DNA of 64,000 bases, taken from the NCBI RefSeq assembly GCF_900455735.1, contig NZ_UAUI01000011.1:1-64000 (forward strand), read 5' to 3'. This DNA comes from Rhodococcus wratislaviensis. GTDB taxonomy: Bacteria; Actinomycetota; Actinomycetes; Mycobacteriales; Mycobacteriaceae. The translations under genes were made by a program, and so were the position numbers. Positions 1 through 9,274 of this stretch are shown one piece after another; within the stretch, counting starts at the first letter, position 1; the number at the start of each line of letters is the position of its first letter. The notes under the pieces are model-generated. The model had not been told where the DNA came from and made no database searches. It saw only the letters and a list, made by a program, of their open reading frames with translations.

Positions 1-1125
1 TGGTACCAGATCGTCGAGGTGCCGGGCCAGAAATCCCAACGTGCCGACGCCGTCCGCGAAGTGGCCGGTCGCCAGCACGATCATGATCGTGCGGGGAATC
101 GATGTCCTGGGTAGTCGCGCGAGATACTGTGCAGCAGAGAGGATGCCGTACTGGCCGTTCTCCTCGAGGCCGTTCGTGCCGTCGGTGTGGGTGTGCAGCA
201 CCGTCAGTTCCTCGGACATACCGGGAATGAATCCGACGATATTGTTCGTGGTCACGTCCGCAATGTCGGCCTCGAGCACGATCGTGCCCACACCCGACGC
301 CCCGGCACGCCTTTTCAGCTCCGCACCGGTGTCCCGGTCGACGTACAAGCTGGGGAACTCACGGAACACGCCGTCGTACGGGAAGTACTGGCCCGTCGCC
401 CAGTGCTGGTTCAGGTCCAAGACGCCGATCGAGCCGATCGCCCCGGCGTCCTTCAGCTCCTTCAACCGATCAGGGACGCCGTTGAACCACGGTCGCTTGT
501 AGAAGTCGAAATCGGAGAAGTTGCCTTGCGGGTCGTATACCGACCCCGGGTACTGCAGCGCCTTGAACGCCAGAATCGGCAGGGACGTCAGCGGAACATC
601 GTAGACGGCGATCTTGCCGTCGAGCCGCGGCAGCCCCGCGTGGTTCGAGAACGCCTGGTCGTCCAGGTAGACCAGCTGACCCGACACACCGTCAGGGCCG
701 GTGTTGCCGCTGTAGGGCACATACGACGGCGCCGGCAGCGACGTGCCGTCCACGCTCAACGCCCAGTTGGTGGCGAGCCAGCGTTTGAGGGAGACGCCCT
801 CGAGGTGCACGTCGGACACGCCCGCCGCCTGCAACTGATCGGCCAGCGTCTGCACGTAACGTTCGTGCGCCGGGGATCCGGTTGCCCGCAATCCGATGTC
901 GTCCAGTTCCTGCCCCCACGAACGGAACTGGGCTTCGGAGATGAACTGGCTCGGATCCACATTCGTGGCTGCCGCAGCATCCAAGCGGGCCGACGGCCAT
1001 CCCGGTGCCGCGAAGGCCCGGGGCACGACGGTGCCGATGAAGGCGCCCGCGGCGGCAACTGCACCGCCGATCAGGACGCTGCGTCGGCTGAGCTTGGCGT
1101 GAACGCCGGTGTTGCGGTCGGGCAT
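1..1125 (-). CDS. Tat-exported M28-like peptidase/hydrolase (partial, C-terminus outside window)
   Basis: 375 codons are visible and the gene runs off the left edge without a stop. The N-terminus has a twin-arginine signal (SRRSVLIGG followed by a hydrophobic stretch, likely cleavage after AFA near residue 39), so the product is exported folded. The middle resembles a PA-like insert. Around residue 311 the sequence HTHTDGTNGLEENG recalls the metal-binding H-x-D and following N-G region of M28 aminopeptidases. The family call is tentative because the rest of the catalytic site is missing. The ATG at 1125 sits next to the Tat motif. The promoter carries a 25-bp operator that also occurs in front of the hydrolase at 2233, with a TetR gene between them, so the two exported enzymes are probably co-regulated. 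Confidence 0.7.
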   Translation of the reverse strand, partial: MPDRNTGVHAKLSRRSVLIGGAVAAAGAFIGTVVPRAFAAPGWPSARLDAAAATNVDPSQFISEAQFRSWGQELDDIGLRATGSPAHERYVQTLADQLQAAGVSDVHLEGVSLKRWLATNWALSVDGTSLPAPSYVPYSGNTGPDGVSGQLVYLDDQAFSNHAGLPRLDGKIAVYDVPLTSLPILAFKALQYPGSVYDPQGNFSDFDFYKRPWFNGVPDRLKELKDAGAIGSIGVLDLNQHWATGQYFPYDGVFREFPSLYVDRDTGAELKRRAGASGVGTIVLEADIADVTTNNIVGFIPGMSEELTVLHTHTDGTNGLEENGQYGILSAAQYLARLPRTSIPRTIMIVLATGHFADGVGTLGFLARHLDDLVP

Positions 1126-1195
1126 CGGCCAACCCTTTCGTGGTGCGGCACGCCGCGGCATCGGTGATGTCGGCCACGCTATACTCGACGTCGTC

Positions 1196-1220
1196 AATAA
1201 TCAACACTATGTCGATTATT
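1196..1220. promoter_or_regulatory. Palindromic operator upstream of the exported peptidase
   Basis: A 25-bp palindrome with arms AATAATCAACA and TGTCGATTATT around a 3-nt spacer; 10 of 11 arm positions pair. On the minus strand it is followed by TGACGACGTCGAGTATAGC, so a -10-like TATAGC lies just downstream towards the gene starting at 1125. The same half-site and downstream element recur at 2082-2124 in the same orientation relative to the other target. The divergent TetR at 1273-1920 is the obvious candidate ligand; binding is inferred. Confidence 0.65.
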
Positions 1221-1272
1221 TTGCACGACACTCTCGTCGTGACGGGGAGCCGACCGGCTCAGGGGGCGGCGC

Positions 1273-1920
1273 TCAGACCGAAGTCAGGCCCAGCGTCCTC
1301 TGAAATGCGGTCGTGAGGGTGTCGACGAGACGTTGCTGCTCGGCGCGCGAGCCCGGCGCCAGCGAGTAGTCGTGGGCGGTGTGCCACAGCATCGCGAACA
1401 GCACTCTCGCCAGGTCCCTGGCTGCGGGCGGCGCCGGGGCGGCGGTCCCGGCCTGCTGCGCGCGTTCGATCGATGTGGCCACCTCGTCGAGAATGTCGTT
1501 CGTGATCCCGGTCCAGAAGGTGCGCAACGCCTCGTCGGACTCCACGAGCACCGTCATGGCGCGCAACACCGGCCCCAGTTCGCGCCACCGAGTCAGATAG
1601 CCCTCGATGCCTGCGCGGATGTCGGGGATCGTGCCGTCGGGTGCGGTGGTGAAGCCGGCGATCTTGCTCCGAATGTCGCCGCCCACCCGCTGAGCGAGGG
1701 CGAGTATCACCGCGTCCTTGGAATCGAAGTAGAAGTAGAACGACGACCGGGAAATGCCTGCCCCCTGAGTGAGGTCGGCGATCGTGATCGACCTCAGCGG
1801 TTTGGTGGGCAGCAGGTCCCACGCGGCGTCGAGAATGGCGGCCTCGGTCCGGTCGCCCTTGCTGGGTCCGCGTCGGCGCCCGCTCGCGACGGGTGGACTC
1901 GAACTCGCCGGACGTGCCAT
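1273..1920 (-). CDS. TetR family regulator, EthR-like
   Basis: A 215-aa TetR repressor. The N-terminal HTH spans about residues 25-72 (AAILDAAWDLLPTKPLRSI, then GISRSSFYFYFDSKDAV) and closely follows the pattern of mycobacterial EthR. The C-terminal ligand domain is of ordinary TetR length. The ATG at 1920 gives a basic 20-residue tail before the HTH, as in EthR. It lies between two exported hydrolases whose promoters carry the same palindrome (1196-1220 and 2082-2106), so it probably represses both. Perfect inverted repeats in its own upstream region (1938-1986) suggest autoregulation. The ligand cannot be read from the sequence. Confidence 0.88.
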   Translation of the reverse strand: MARPASSSPPVASGRRRGPSKGDRTEAAILDAAWDLLPTKPLRSITIADLTQGAGISRSSFYFYFDSKDAVILALAQRVGGDIRSKIAGFTTAPDGTIPDIRAGIEGYLTRWRELGPVLRAMTVLVESDEALRTFWTGITNDILDEVATSIERAQQAGTAAPAPPAARDLARVLFAMLWHTAHDYSLAPGSRAEQQRLVDTLTTAFQRTLGLTSV

Positions 1921-1937
1921 CGTGCCGCTCTCCTCAC

Positions 1938-1986
1938 GGTCGGATCAGCCGACCTGCAGTGTGATGCTGTCGATAACTCTCGACAG
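1938..1986. promoter_or_regulatory. Inverted repeats in front of the EthR-like TetR
   Basis: Two perfect inverted repeats lie just upstream of the TetR start. One has arms GGTCGG and CCGACC around ATCAG, the other (1967-1986) arms CTGTCGA and TCGACAG around TAACTC. The second shares the TGTCGA half-site with the operator at 1196-1220. They may be an autoregulatory site; this is inference from position and symmetry only. Confidence 0.4.
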
Positions 1987-2081
1987 AGGTACAGGCTAGC
2001 GCGACTCCCCGGCTCGACCGCTGAAAGCGACTGCCCACCCCGATGTCGCAGCGCAACGCACTCGACGGGCGCACATCCGAA

Positions 2082-2124
2082 AATTGTCGACGATGTGTTG
2101 ATTATTGACGACACTCGATATACC
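2082..2124 (+). promoter_or_regulatory. Second copy of the TetR-type operator with -10, upstream of the exported alpha/beta hydrolase
   Basis: The right arm TGTTGATTATT (2096-2106) matches the consensus half of the site at 1196-1220; the left arm (2082-2092) is degenerate, with 7 of 11 positions conserved. It is followed by TGACGACACTCGATATACC, giving a -10-like TATACC at 2119-2124. The operator-to-TATA geometry is the same as at the peptidase promoter, so the shared unit is operator plus core promoter. The leader to the start at 2233 is about 100 nt. Confidence 0.6.
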
Positions 2125-2232
2125 GTGGTGTCCGCCTCCTCCCGCGCCGCCCCTCACGAACGAGGTCGATCGGTGTTCGATGCCGCTCTCGTAATCACCT
2201 GCCGCTCCTCGCGCCCATCTTCGACGAGACCG

Positions 2233-3660
2233 ATGAGAGACCTCGATATGCCATTCACGACGAAGTTGTCCGCCGCGCTCGGGCATCCGCACCGTCTCGT
2301 GCTGATCGTGTTGGCCGTTGCCGTCATGATGGGCGCCGGGACGGCCGCCGCCGAGACACTCGACCGGCTGTCTTCGGCGGCGGTCGTAGACGGACCGATC
2401 CCCGCAGGGGCGGTGGGAGATCCGTCGCGGGCCTATCCGTTCGGCGCCTCGGTGACCGACGTCGCGGCGTACGGCTACGTCGAGGAAGAGTTCTTCTTCT
2501 CCGGGCACACTCCGGCCGGGCCCTACACCTCCCGGATGTTGGTGCGGCGACCCGCGGATCCGGCGAAGTTCAGCGGTACGGTCGTCACCGAGTGGCAGAA
2601 CGTCTCCAACAACTTCGATCTGGACTGCCTGTGGGCGCGGTCGGCCGATCACCTGCTGCGATCCGGTGACGCCTACGTCGCCGTCGATGCCCAGACGGTC
2701 GGGGTCGACCACCCTGATACCGGCCTCACAGCGTGGAATCCCCAGCGCTACGACCGCCTCCGCCTACCTGCGGTCGGCACCTTTGTCGCCGAGCCCGCTG
2801 CGTATGAAATATTCGGTCAGGCACTGCGGCAGGTTCGCTCCCCCGACGGCGTCGCCCCACTGGGTGACCTGACGGTGAAGCAGCAGCTGGTGACTGGGTG
2901 CTCACAGTCGGCAGCGGCGCTGACGATCTATGCCAATACCGTCGGGCCGCTGTACGGCGCTGTCGACGGCTACCTGCTGACCGCGTTGAGCACCGCCTCG
3001 ATTGGGCCCGCGACGCCTTCGGCCGCGTTGCCGCAGCCGGTCGCCGGAGCAGCGGGTGTGCCGGTGCTGCAACTGAATACCGAGACCGACTCGGCCCAGT
3101 TCCGCCCGCCGGACACCGATCGGTACCGGCTGTGGGAGGTCGCCGGCACAACACACTCCGACCACGACGCACAAACCTATCTCGAGGCCGTCGCCCGCCG
3201 TGACCTCGGCCGTGAGCCCACGCCCTATCCGTGTGCGGCGCCGCCATTGAGCCGGATCCCGTTCCGCAACGTGCAGAACGCGGCGCTCGACGCCGTGAAG
3301 AGCTGGGCGCGGGGCGGACCGGCGCCTGCGGTCCAGCCGCAGATGGACTACGCCGCGGACGGAACTGTCCTGCGCGATCGGTACGGCAACGCATTCGGCG
3401 GGATCCGCCTGCCCGAGTTCGCCGTCCCCGTCGCCACGAACAATCGGGACAACAGCGGAGGGGACGTCTGTTCCACCCTCTTCGGTCGCTCGGTTCCCTT
3501 CACGTCCGACGAACTGCACGCGCTGTACCCCACACGCCAGGACTACCTGACCCGGTTCGAGCAGGCCACCACCGCCGCGGTCGACTCCGGTGTCCTGCTC
3601 CCGGGCGACGCCCGCGACAGCGTGGACGCCGCCCGTGCCAGTGCAGCCATCCCCGAGTAG
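2233..3660 (+). CDS. Exported alpha/beta hydrolase-domain protein
   Basis: A 475-aa secreted protein. A Sec signal (LVLIVLAVAVMMGAGTAAAE, about residues 21-40) is followed by a long domain of the Abhydrolase_10 type found in actinobacterial secreted hydrolases. The likely nucleophile elbow is GCSQSA, about residue 221. No substrate can be assigned. The ATG at 2233 and the one at 2248 are both possible starts; neither has a strong Shine-Dalgarno sequence. The open frame continues upstream through the TetR gene but has no signal peptide there, so that part is not coding. The promoter carries the operator shared with the peptidase at 1-1125, and the gene nearly abuts the convergent ligase gene (7-nt gap). 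Confidence 0.78.
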   Translation: MRDLDMPFTTKLSAALGHPHRLVLIVLAVAVMMGAGTAAAETLDRLSSAAVVDGPIPAGAVGDPSRAYPFGASVTDVAAYGYVEEEFFFSGHTPAGPYTSRMLVRRPADPAKFSGTVVTEWQNVSNNFDLDCLWARSADHLLRSGDAYVAVDAQTVGVDHPDTGLTAWNPQRYDRLRLPAVGTFVAEPAAYEIFGQALRQVRSPDGVAPLGDLTVKQQLVTGCSQSAAALTIYANTVGPLYGAVDGYLLTALSTASIGPATPSAALPQPVAGAAGVPVLQLNTETDSAQFRPPDTDRYRLWEVAGTTHSDHDAQTYLEAVARRDLGREPTPYPCAAPPLSRIPFRNVQNAALDAVKSWARGGPAPAVQPQMDYAADGTVLRDRYGNAFGGIRLPEFAVPVATNNRDNSGGDVCSTLFGRSVPFTSDELHALYPTRQDYLTRFEQATTAAVDSGVLLPGDARDSVDAARASAAIPE

Positions 3661-3667
3661 GCCGAGG

Positions 3668-5170
3668 TCAGGACGCCGGGGTCCGCAATCGAGCCTCGCG
3701 CAAGGCTCCGCGCCGTACCTTCCCCGCGTCGTCGCGCAGTGGGGTGTCGCTGAACTCGACGCTCCGGGGCAGTTTGTAGGAGACCAGTCGCGTTCGCAGG
3801 TGGTCGAGGATTTCGTCCTCGCTGACCGGGTGGGCTGATTGGACGACGGCGTGGACAGTGTTGCCGAGGTCCTCGTCGGGCAGCCCGATGACCGCGCAGG
3901 TGAGCACGGCAGAGTGTTCGGCGAGCGCCGACTCGATCTCGGCCGGGTAGACGTTCGCGCCACCGACCAGAATCATGTCGCTGATCCGGTCGGTCAGGTA
4001 CAGGTAGCCGTCCTCGTCGAAATATCCCATGTCGCCCAGGGAATCCCATCCGTCCCGCGTACGAGCGTGGGCGCCGAGGTATCGATAGGTGGCCGGGGTT
4101 CCGGGTTCCGGCCGCATCCAGATTTCGCCGACCGTTCCCGCCGAAACGGGCTCGAAGGCGCCGTCGCGCACAGACATCGCACCGGATCCGACCCGCCCGA
4201 CGGAGCCCGGGTGGGCCAACCACTCGTTGCCGTCGATCATGCAGCTGGCCTGCGCTTCGGTGCCGGAGTAGAGTTCCCACACCTTCTCCGGGCCGATCCA
4301 GTCGAGCCATCCGCGTTTGACCTTTTCCGGGCACGGCGCACCGACGTGCAGCACGGTCCGCAGCGTCGAGACATCGACATCGCGGCGGATTTCCTCGGGC
4401 AGTCGAAGGATGCGGCCCATCATCGTCGGTACGACGTACAGCCAGGTGACGGCGAACTCGGTGATCAGTCGGAGGGTCCGTTCGGCGTCGAATCGGCGCA
4501 TCAGCACCACGTGGTGGCCCTGCAGCAAAGCCATCAGGCTGAACATGTTCGGTGCGTTGTGGTACATCGGCGCGGTGGTGAGTATGACCCCGTTGCGGTC
4601 GAGGCGAAGCGCGTCGGCGCGGCGGAGCACGCCCTCGATTGTCGCTTGCTGACCGGAGACGATCAGTTTGGGAGTTCCGGTGCTTCCTCCTGAGGTCGGT
4701 GCTTTCCATGCCGGAGAAACGATGTCGGGTAACGGCGCACCGGATTCCTGTGAGACGTCGGCGTCGCCGTCGAACCACGGCCGGCCGTTCGGTGGTTCCA
4801 GTCCGACGACCAGTGCCGGGTCGGCGACCTCGAGTATCCGCTCCATCTCATCCCGGGGAAGCCGGTGTGACAGTGGCTGCGGGATGGCGCCGAGCTTCCA
4901 CGCCGCGATCGACGACTCGAGGTGCCGGATGCTGTTCGGAAGAGCAATCGACACCATCGATCCGGCGGTCACCCCGAGAGCGGCGAAGCGACGAGCCAGT
5001 TGGTTGGTGCGGCGGTCCAGTTCGCTACGGGTGATGGTGTCCGTGTCGTCGGTGACCGCCGGTCGATCGGGTTCCTCGAGGGCGAGTGCCGTCAGCCGGG
5101 CCGGCGACGAAACCGTGGCGTGCGCGATCGGGTTCCTGCTCGGGTCCGTGTGCTGTGCATTGATGGTCAT
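3668..5170 (-). CDS. AMP-dependent acyl-CoA/acid synthetase (adenylate-forming ligase)
   Basis: A 500-aa class I adenylate-forming enzyme, expected to activate a carboxylic acid to an acyl-AMP and then a CoA thioester. Motifs in order are the phosphate-binding loop TSGGSTGTPK (about residue 165), the YSGTEAQ adenine motif, GDMGYFDEDGYLYLTDR, and the C-terminal hinge with a catalytic-lysine region (SYKLPRSVEF, near residue 470). The length is normal for the family. It lies downstream of a rhamnosidase and an MFS gene on the same strand (78-nt gap), so it may activate the acid released from a glycoside or glycolipid. That substrate link is inference. Confidence 0.85.
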   Translation of the reverse strand: MTINAQHTDPSRNPIAHATVSSPARLTALALEEPDRPAVTDDTDTITRSELDRRTNQLARRFAALGVTAGSMVSIALPNSIRHLESSIAAWKLGAIPQPLSHRLPRDEMERILEVADPALVVGLEPPNGRPWFDGDADVSQESGAPLPDIVSPAWKAPTSGGSTGTPKLIVSGQQATIEGVLRRADALRLDRNGVILTTAPMYHNAPNMFSLMALLQGHHVVLMRRFDAERTLRLITEFAVTWLYVVPTMMGRILRLPEEIRRDVDVSTLRTVLHVGAPCPEKVKRGWLDWIGPEKVWELYSGTEAQASCMIDGNEWLAHPGSVGRVGSGAMSVRDGAFEPVSAGTVGEIWMRPEPGTPATYRYLGAHARTRDGWDSLGDMGYFDEDGYLYLTDRISDMILVGGANVYPAEIESALAEHSAVLTCAVIGLPDEDLGNTVHAVVQSAHPVSEDEILDHLRTRLVSYKLPRSVEFSDTPLRDDAGKVRRGALREARLRTPAS

Positions 5171-5248
5171 CTACGCGTTTCTCTTTTCGTGGTTCTGCGC
5201 CTGGACGGCAGCGCGGTAGTCGATTGCGTCTTGATCCGCGGTGGGGGG

Positions 5249-7747
5249 TCAACCGCCGCAGGGTGTGTCCGCGCGGGAGAGTTCGTGCCGGCCGGCAGAC
5301 AGCAGAAGGTCGGTGCCGTCCGGGTGGACGACGCGGAACGGGACCGGGCTGTCGATGCGCAGGAAGGTCTCTGACCAGTCGAGAGTGATCGATCCGTGGG
5401 GAGTCGGTACCGTGCCTCTGGCTGAGGGCAGCAGGTCGTACCGGGGTGCGACTGTGGCGTCATCGAAACCGGGTGATGCGGGGGTGACGCCGAGGATGTA
5501 CCGAATCAGGCTGACCGTGGGGTAGGAGCTCCAGCCGTGGCAGGGTGTGCCGAAGCCCCAGCATTCTCCGAAGGTGTCGTAGCCGTTGGCGAGAAAGGCC
5601 GACCACTGTCGGATGCTGTGCAGCAGTTCGTCGTGCGCGCCGAGTTCGTGCAACGCATCGTGTACCAGTGCGCTGCCGAACGGTTCGGCCCGCATGATCT
5701 CGTTTTCGGTGTCCCAGTCGATCTGCTGGATACCCAGCAGATGCAGCCGGCGACGCTCCGGAGAGTAACGACCCGGTTCACCGATCCAGTTGCGGTAGAC
5801 ACTGCGGTCGTCGAGCGTGAGTGCCGCGACGATGTCGGCGTGCCGCTCGAGCGGCGCGAAGCCCGACAGGACCGCGCAGCTGTTGGCCAGCTGCGACGTC
5901 GCGTCAAGGCCGTGTTCGCTGCCGATGTGGTCTCTGTAGACGCGACGGGTGGGGTCCCAGAACCGTTCGAAACCAGCACGAATCCGTGCGTGTCGATCCA
6001 TGGCCCAGTCCGCATCACCGGTGTTTCCGATGGCCCGGCTCATCTCGGCGAACTCGGTCAGTGTGCGCCCGAGCATGCCGTTGAGGATGGAGCTGTACCC
6101 GTCGAGGAAGATCGCACTCCAGTCCGCAAGATTCCATTCGGGTGTGTAGCCGACGAGACCGGTGGCCGGGTCCTGATAGGCGAGGTACCAGCTGATGATG
6201 CGGGAGACCGTCGGCAAGGTGGTGCGCACGAACTCCAGATCACCGGAATACCGGTAGTAGCTGTAGAGTCCGTGCACCCAGTACAACGACCAGTCCGGGA
6301 TCGTGACGTTGTCGATGTACTCGAGGTCGGCGGCAGCCGCCATCGGAAGGATCCCGTCGCCGCGGGGGGAATTGGCCACCTCGAGACTCCGGCGGACGAG
6401 CCGCCAGTCGTCGGAACACGTCAAGTGCACCAGGGCATGGACGTACAGGTCACCGGTCCATGCTCGCTGCTCGCGGGTGGGACAGTCGACGAAGGCGTCG
6501 TGCGAATTCAAAACGGCGGTCCGGCGTCCGGCGTCGTAGATCCGGTTCAGCTCCATGTCCGAAGACGAGAATCGGGCGTCACCGGTGAGCTGATAGAGAT
6601 CCTCACGCACCGCGAAGTCGCGCAAGCTCACCTCGGCATCGCGATCGGTTTCGATCAAGAGGTAGGCGTAGCGGAAGCCGTTCTTCTCGAGCGCCCGGAA
6701 GGTGGAGTGGCCGGGTTTCTTGACCCAGATGCTGCCGGCGACATGCTGATTGGGGTCGTCCGGGGTGAAGGTGACGGCCTTCTCGGTGAGCGCCGTACCG
6801 ATCCGCGCCTGCTCACTCGACGTGGCCGACACTGTGACATATCCGCAGACGATGCGGCCCATGTCCACCGCGACGAGCGCCGGCCGGTCCGCAGACACCG
6901 ACAGCGTCGCACCCCAGGCGTACGCGGTGAACTCCGGTGCGCTCGCGTCGGCGGTGAGCTGTTGAATGCGGTACAGCGGCGCCAGCGCATCTACCGCAGC
7001 TGACGCGATCGTCGTCGCACCGGCCGACACCGGGGTGATGTTGTCACCGTCGAGTGTGCCGATCGGCCGGGGAAGCAGCCGCCCGTACGGCATCGTCGGT
7101 GGCTGGGAGCGGGCGAGTCCGCCCATGTGGTTTACCGCTCGCACCTCGGCAAACTCAACCCGCCCGGGTCGGTGTGTTTCGTCGAGGCATTCGAACGGTA
7201 CCCGGGCCCGGCTTTCCGTCGCGGGCAGCGTCGACCACTGCCCGAGTATTTGGGTGGACCAGTCGCCGTCAGTGACGAGCCAGTGATCGCCGTCGTGGGC
7301 TTCGAAGACCAGGGTTGCCCGGTCGCCGAGGCCGGAACCCTGCCGGGCGGGTGCCCAGATGGAGTTGGGGCGGCCGTAATACGTCACGATCACCTCGACT
7401 CGGTTCTCGCCTGCAATGACGAAAGGTGCGAGGTCGTGGTCGTCGAAGTGCAACCGGTCCGGCTGGGATCGGACCGGACCACGGCCCACCGTCCGCCCGT
7501 TCACCAGCAGGACGTACCGTGAGTCCGCGGTCAGCCGGGCGGGGAACGTCTTCGGCGCTTCGGCGAGGTCGAAGGTGTGCGTGAAGAGCACGCGTTCGAA
7601 AGGGTGCCGGGGAGTATCCGGTGTGATCGCGGTCCGCTGCGCTGGTTCTTCGCCGGCGGGGGCGGGCGCAGAGATCCAATGGCCCTGCCATTGCACCGGC
7701 CACGCGCGTCCGCCGGTCGCCGAGGGCGCGGCATTCAGATCGGGCAT
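5249..7747 (-). CDS. Alpha-L-rhamnosidase, GH78 (cytosolic)
   Basis: An 832-aa GH78 enzyme that removes terminal alpha-L-rhamnose from glycosides. The key signature is DCPTREQRAWTGD near residue 420. Its D, E and D at spacing +5 and +12 match the catalytic region of characterised GH78 enzymes, and a later TFGECWG supplies a candidate general-base Glu. An N-terminal beta-sandwich region precedes the (alpha/alpha)6 barrel. There is no signal peptide, so it acts in the cytosol on imported substrate, fitting the MFS gene directly upstream (53-nt gap). The start at 7747 has an AGGAGAG ribosome-binding site; the frame continues upstream only as overlap with the MFS gene. Confidence 0.9.
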   Translation of the reverse strand: MPDLNAAPSATGGRAWPVQWQGHWISAPAPAGEEPAQRTAITPDTPRHPFERVLFTHTFDLAEAPKTFPARLTADSRYVLLVNGRTVGRGPVRSQPDRLHFDDHDLAPFVIAGENRVEVIVTYYGRPNSIWAPARQGSGLGDRATLVFEAHDGDHWLVTDGDWSTQILGQWSTLPATESRARVPFECLDETHRPGRVEFAEVRAVNHMGGLARSQPPTMPYGRLLPRPIGTLDGDNITPVSAGATTIASAAVDALAPLYRIQQLTADASAPEFTAYAWGATLSVSADRPALVAVDMGRIVCGYVTVSATSSEQARIGTALTEKAVTFTPDDPNQHVAGSIWVKKPGHSTFRALEKNGFRYAYLLIETDRDAEVSLRDFAVREDLYQLTGDARFSSSDMELNRIYDAGRRTAVLNSHDAFVDCPTREQRAWTGDLYVHALVHLTCSDDWRLVRRSLEVANSPRGDGILPMAAAADLEYIDNVTIPDWSLYWVHGLYSYYRYSGDLEFVRTTLPTVSRIISWYLAYQDPATGLVGYTPEWNLADWSAIFLDGYSSILNGMLGRTLTEFAEMSRAIGNTGDADWAMDRHARIRAGFERFWDPTRRVYRDHIGSEHGLDATSQLANSCAVLSGFAPLERHADIVAALTLDDRSVYRNWIGEPGRYSPERRRLHLLGIQQIDWDTENEIMRAEPFGSALVHDALHELGAHDELLHSIRQWSAFLANGYDTFGECWGFGTPCHGWSSYPTVSLIRYILGVTPASPGFDDATVAPRYDLLPSARGTVPTPHGSITLDWSETFLRIDSPVPFRVVHPDGTDLLLSAGRHELSRADTPCGG

Positions 7748-7800
7748 TGCACTCTCCTGATCATTGTGTCGAATTCCGTTGGTGTGCAGTGCGGCACGGA

Positions 7801-9102
7801 TCAGTCCGCGGACGTGGCCGCCGGTGCCGGTGCAGGTTCGGGGGCGGGCTCGTCGAACTCGGTGTGGTGGCCCCGGCGGCCGAAGACCAGCGCTGCGGCG
7901 GTGACCCCGAGGAGGATGGCAACTGTGAGGAACACGAACAGGTACCGCGGCCCTTGTTCGACTATCCAGGGCGTGACACCCGCCAGTGCGGCGGCGCCGA
8001 ATCGGCCGGCGGCGATGATGGTTCCCTGCCCGGTGGAACGCAGCAGGGTGGGGAACGACTCTTGCGCCCAGACCTTCATGATCGCCTCGAAGGCGAAACC
8101 GTAGAAGAAGTACACCAGCAGACTCTTGATCAGCAGAGTCACGAAAGTGACGCCGAAGACCGCGGGGATAGCCATGGCGACGACACCCATCGTCGCGCCG
8201 AAATAGAACCACTTCATCCGATTGGGGCCGTCGACTGTACGCATGAACAAGAATCCCAGCGCGATGCCGATCGGATTGCCGATGAGCGTGATGGTGGCCT
8301 GTGTGGAGACCGGCATCCCCGCCACATTCACCATGAGGTAAGTGCCGAACTGGCCGTTGGTGTTCGCCGCGAGGTTGGTGAACATGTAGAAGATCAGCAG
8401 GGCCGCGAACGAGTGCGCATACGGTGGGCGCAGCAACTCCCGCAGGCTCGCCTTCGGCTGTGTCGACGGGTCCTCACGGTGTGCACTCCTGGCCAGGGCG
8501 GCTCGACGCCAATCGGCGGACTCGGGGATGCCGAGCCTGAGGACGAGGACGACCAGGGCGACGACACCGATGTGGCCGTACAGGATCTGGCCTCCGATCA
8601 GCCCATGGTCACCGACCAGGGCACTCAGACCGAGGCTTCCGAGAACACCCAGCTTCCAGAGGATCTGCGAGAAACCGAGCAGCTTGCCCCGGTTGTCCTG
8701 CGCGGCCGCCTCCGCGACTGTCGCCAGCGATACCGGCAAGTCGGCCCCGGTCCCGAAGCCGATGAGGCAGGAGCCCACCACCAGAAGCGTGAAGTCCCGC
8801 CCGAAGACCAGCAGGGCCGCACCGACGGCGATCATCACCATGGTGGCCACGAAGACCCGCTTGCGACCCCACCGGTCGCCGACCCGGCCGCCCACGATCG
8901 CGCCGACGCCGATGAAGCTGGTCAGCAGGGCCGACAGCACACCCACGTTCGCCGCGGTCAGGCCGTAGACATCCTGGTAAATCACCAGTGCCACACCCGA
9001 CGCGGTGATGGCGGCGGCGTCGATATAGGACGCCATCCCGGCGACGAAGGCCACCCACCACGGCTTGGGTGACGCCGCAGTGGGACGTTGGGTTGGGAAC
9101 AT
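7801..9102 (-). CDS. MFS transporter (sugar-porter/aromatic-acid type)
   Basis: A 433-aa major facilitator with about 12 membrane segments. The loop 2-3 signature GDRWGRKRV and the TM4-region GFGTGADLPVSLATVAE are typical of sugar-porter and AAHS-like members. The C-terminal tail is Ala/Pro-rich and cytoplasmic. The start at 9102 is preceded by GAGGAGAA at good spacing. An in-frame upstream ATG would add 27 residues lacking membrane character, so it is not preferred. It is the first gene of a three-gene unit (transporter, rhamnosidase, acid ligase), so it is the likely importer of the glycoside. Specificity is inferred from context only. Confidence 0.87.
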   Translation of the reverse strand: MFPTQRPTAASPKPWWVAFVAGMASYIDAAAITASGVALVIYQDVYGLTAANVGVLSALLTSFIGVGAIVGGRVGDRWGRKRVFVATMVMIAVGAALLVFGRDFTLLVVGSCLIGFGTGADLPVSLATVAEAAAQDNRGKLLGFSQILWKLGVLGSLGLSALVGDHGLIGGQILYGHIGVVALVVLVLRLGIPESADWRRAALARSAHREDPSTQPKASLRELLRPPYAHSFAALLIFYMFTNLAANTNGQFGTYLMVNVAGMPVSTQATITLIGNPIGIALGFLFMRTVDGPNRMKWFYFGATMGVVAMAIPAVFGVTFVTLLIKSLLVYFFYGFAFEAIMKVWAQESFPTLLRSTGQGTIIAAGRFGAAALAGVTPWIVEQGPRYLFVFLTVAILLGVTAAALVFGRRGHHTEFDEPAPEPAPAPAATSAD

Positions 9103-9168
9103 GACGAGTTCTCCTCGCTGGTCGGGTCGGTACGCACCGATCGCCGGTATGAAACGATTCAATTTCCG

Positions 9169-9184
9169 TGTGGCCTGGACCACA
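9169..9184. promoter_or_regulatory. Short inverted repeat between MFS and TetR genes
   Basis: Arms TGTGG and CCACA flank CCTGGA, in the 172-bp divergent region between the MFS start (9102) and the TetR start (9275). The position suits a TetR operator, but the repeat is short and only one copy was seen, so this is a weak candidate. Confidence 0.25.
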
Positions 9185-9274
9185 TGTCGACGTTTTTTGA
9201 GAGCATACTTCGAACGGAGTGCACTATCAATATCGATTTGAGAAGATCAGGAGCAACAGAGTGGAGAGGAGCAC

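Noticed and set aside
187..1167. Long plus-strand open frame opposite the Tat-exported peptidase
   Set aside because: Arg/Val-rich composition without recognisable domains; the minus strand carries a Tat signal and a peptidase-like fold. Antisense shadow of high-GC coding DNA.
1333..2232. Upstream extension of the exported alpha/beta hydrolase frame
   Set aside because: It runs antisense through the TetR gene and contains no domain; the signal peptide places the real start at 2233 or 2248.
7748..8212. N-terminal extension of the GH78 frame
   Set aside because: It overlaps the MFS gene and is Arg/His-rich; AGGAGAG precedes the ATG at 7747.
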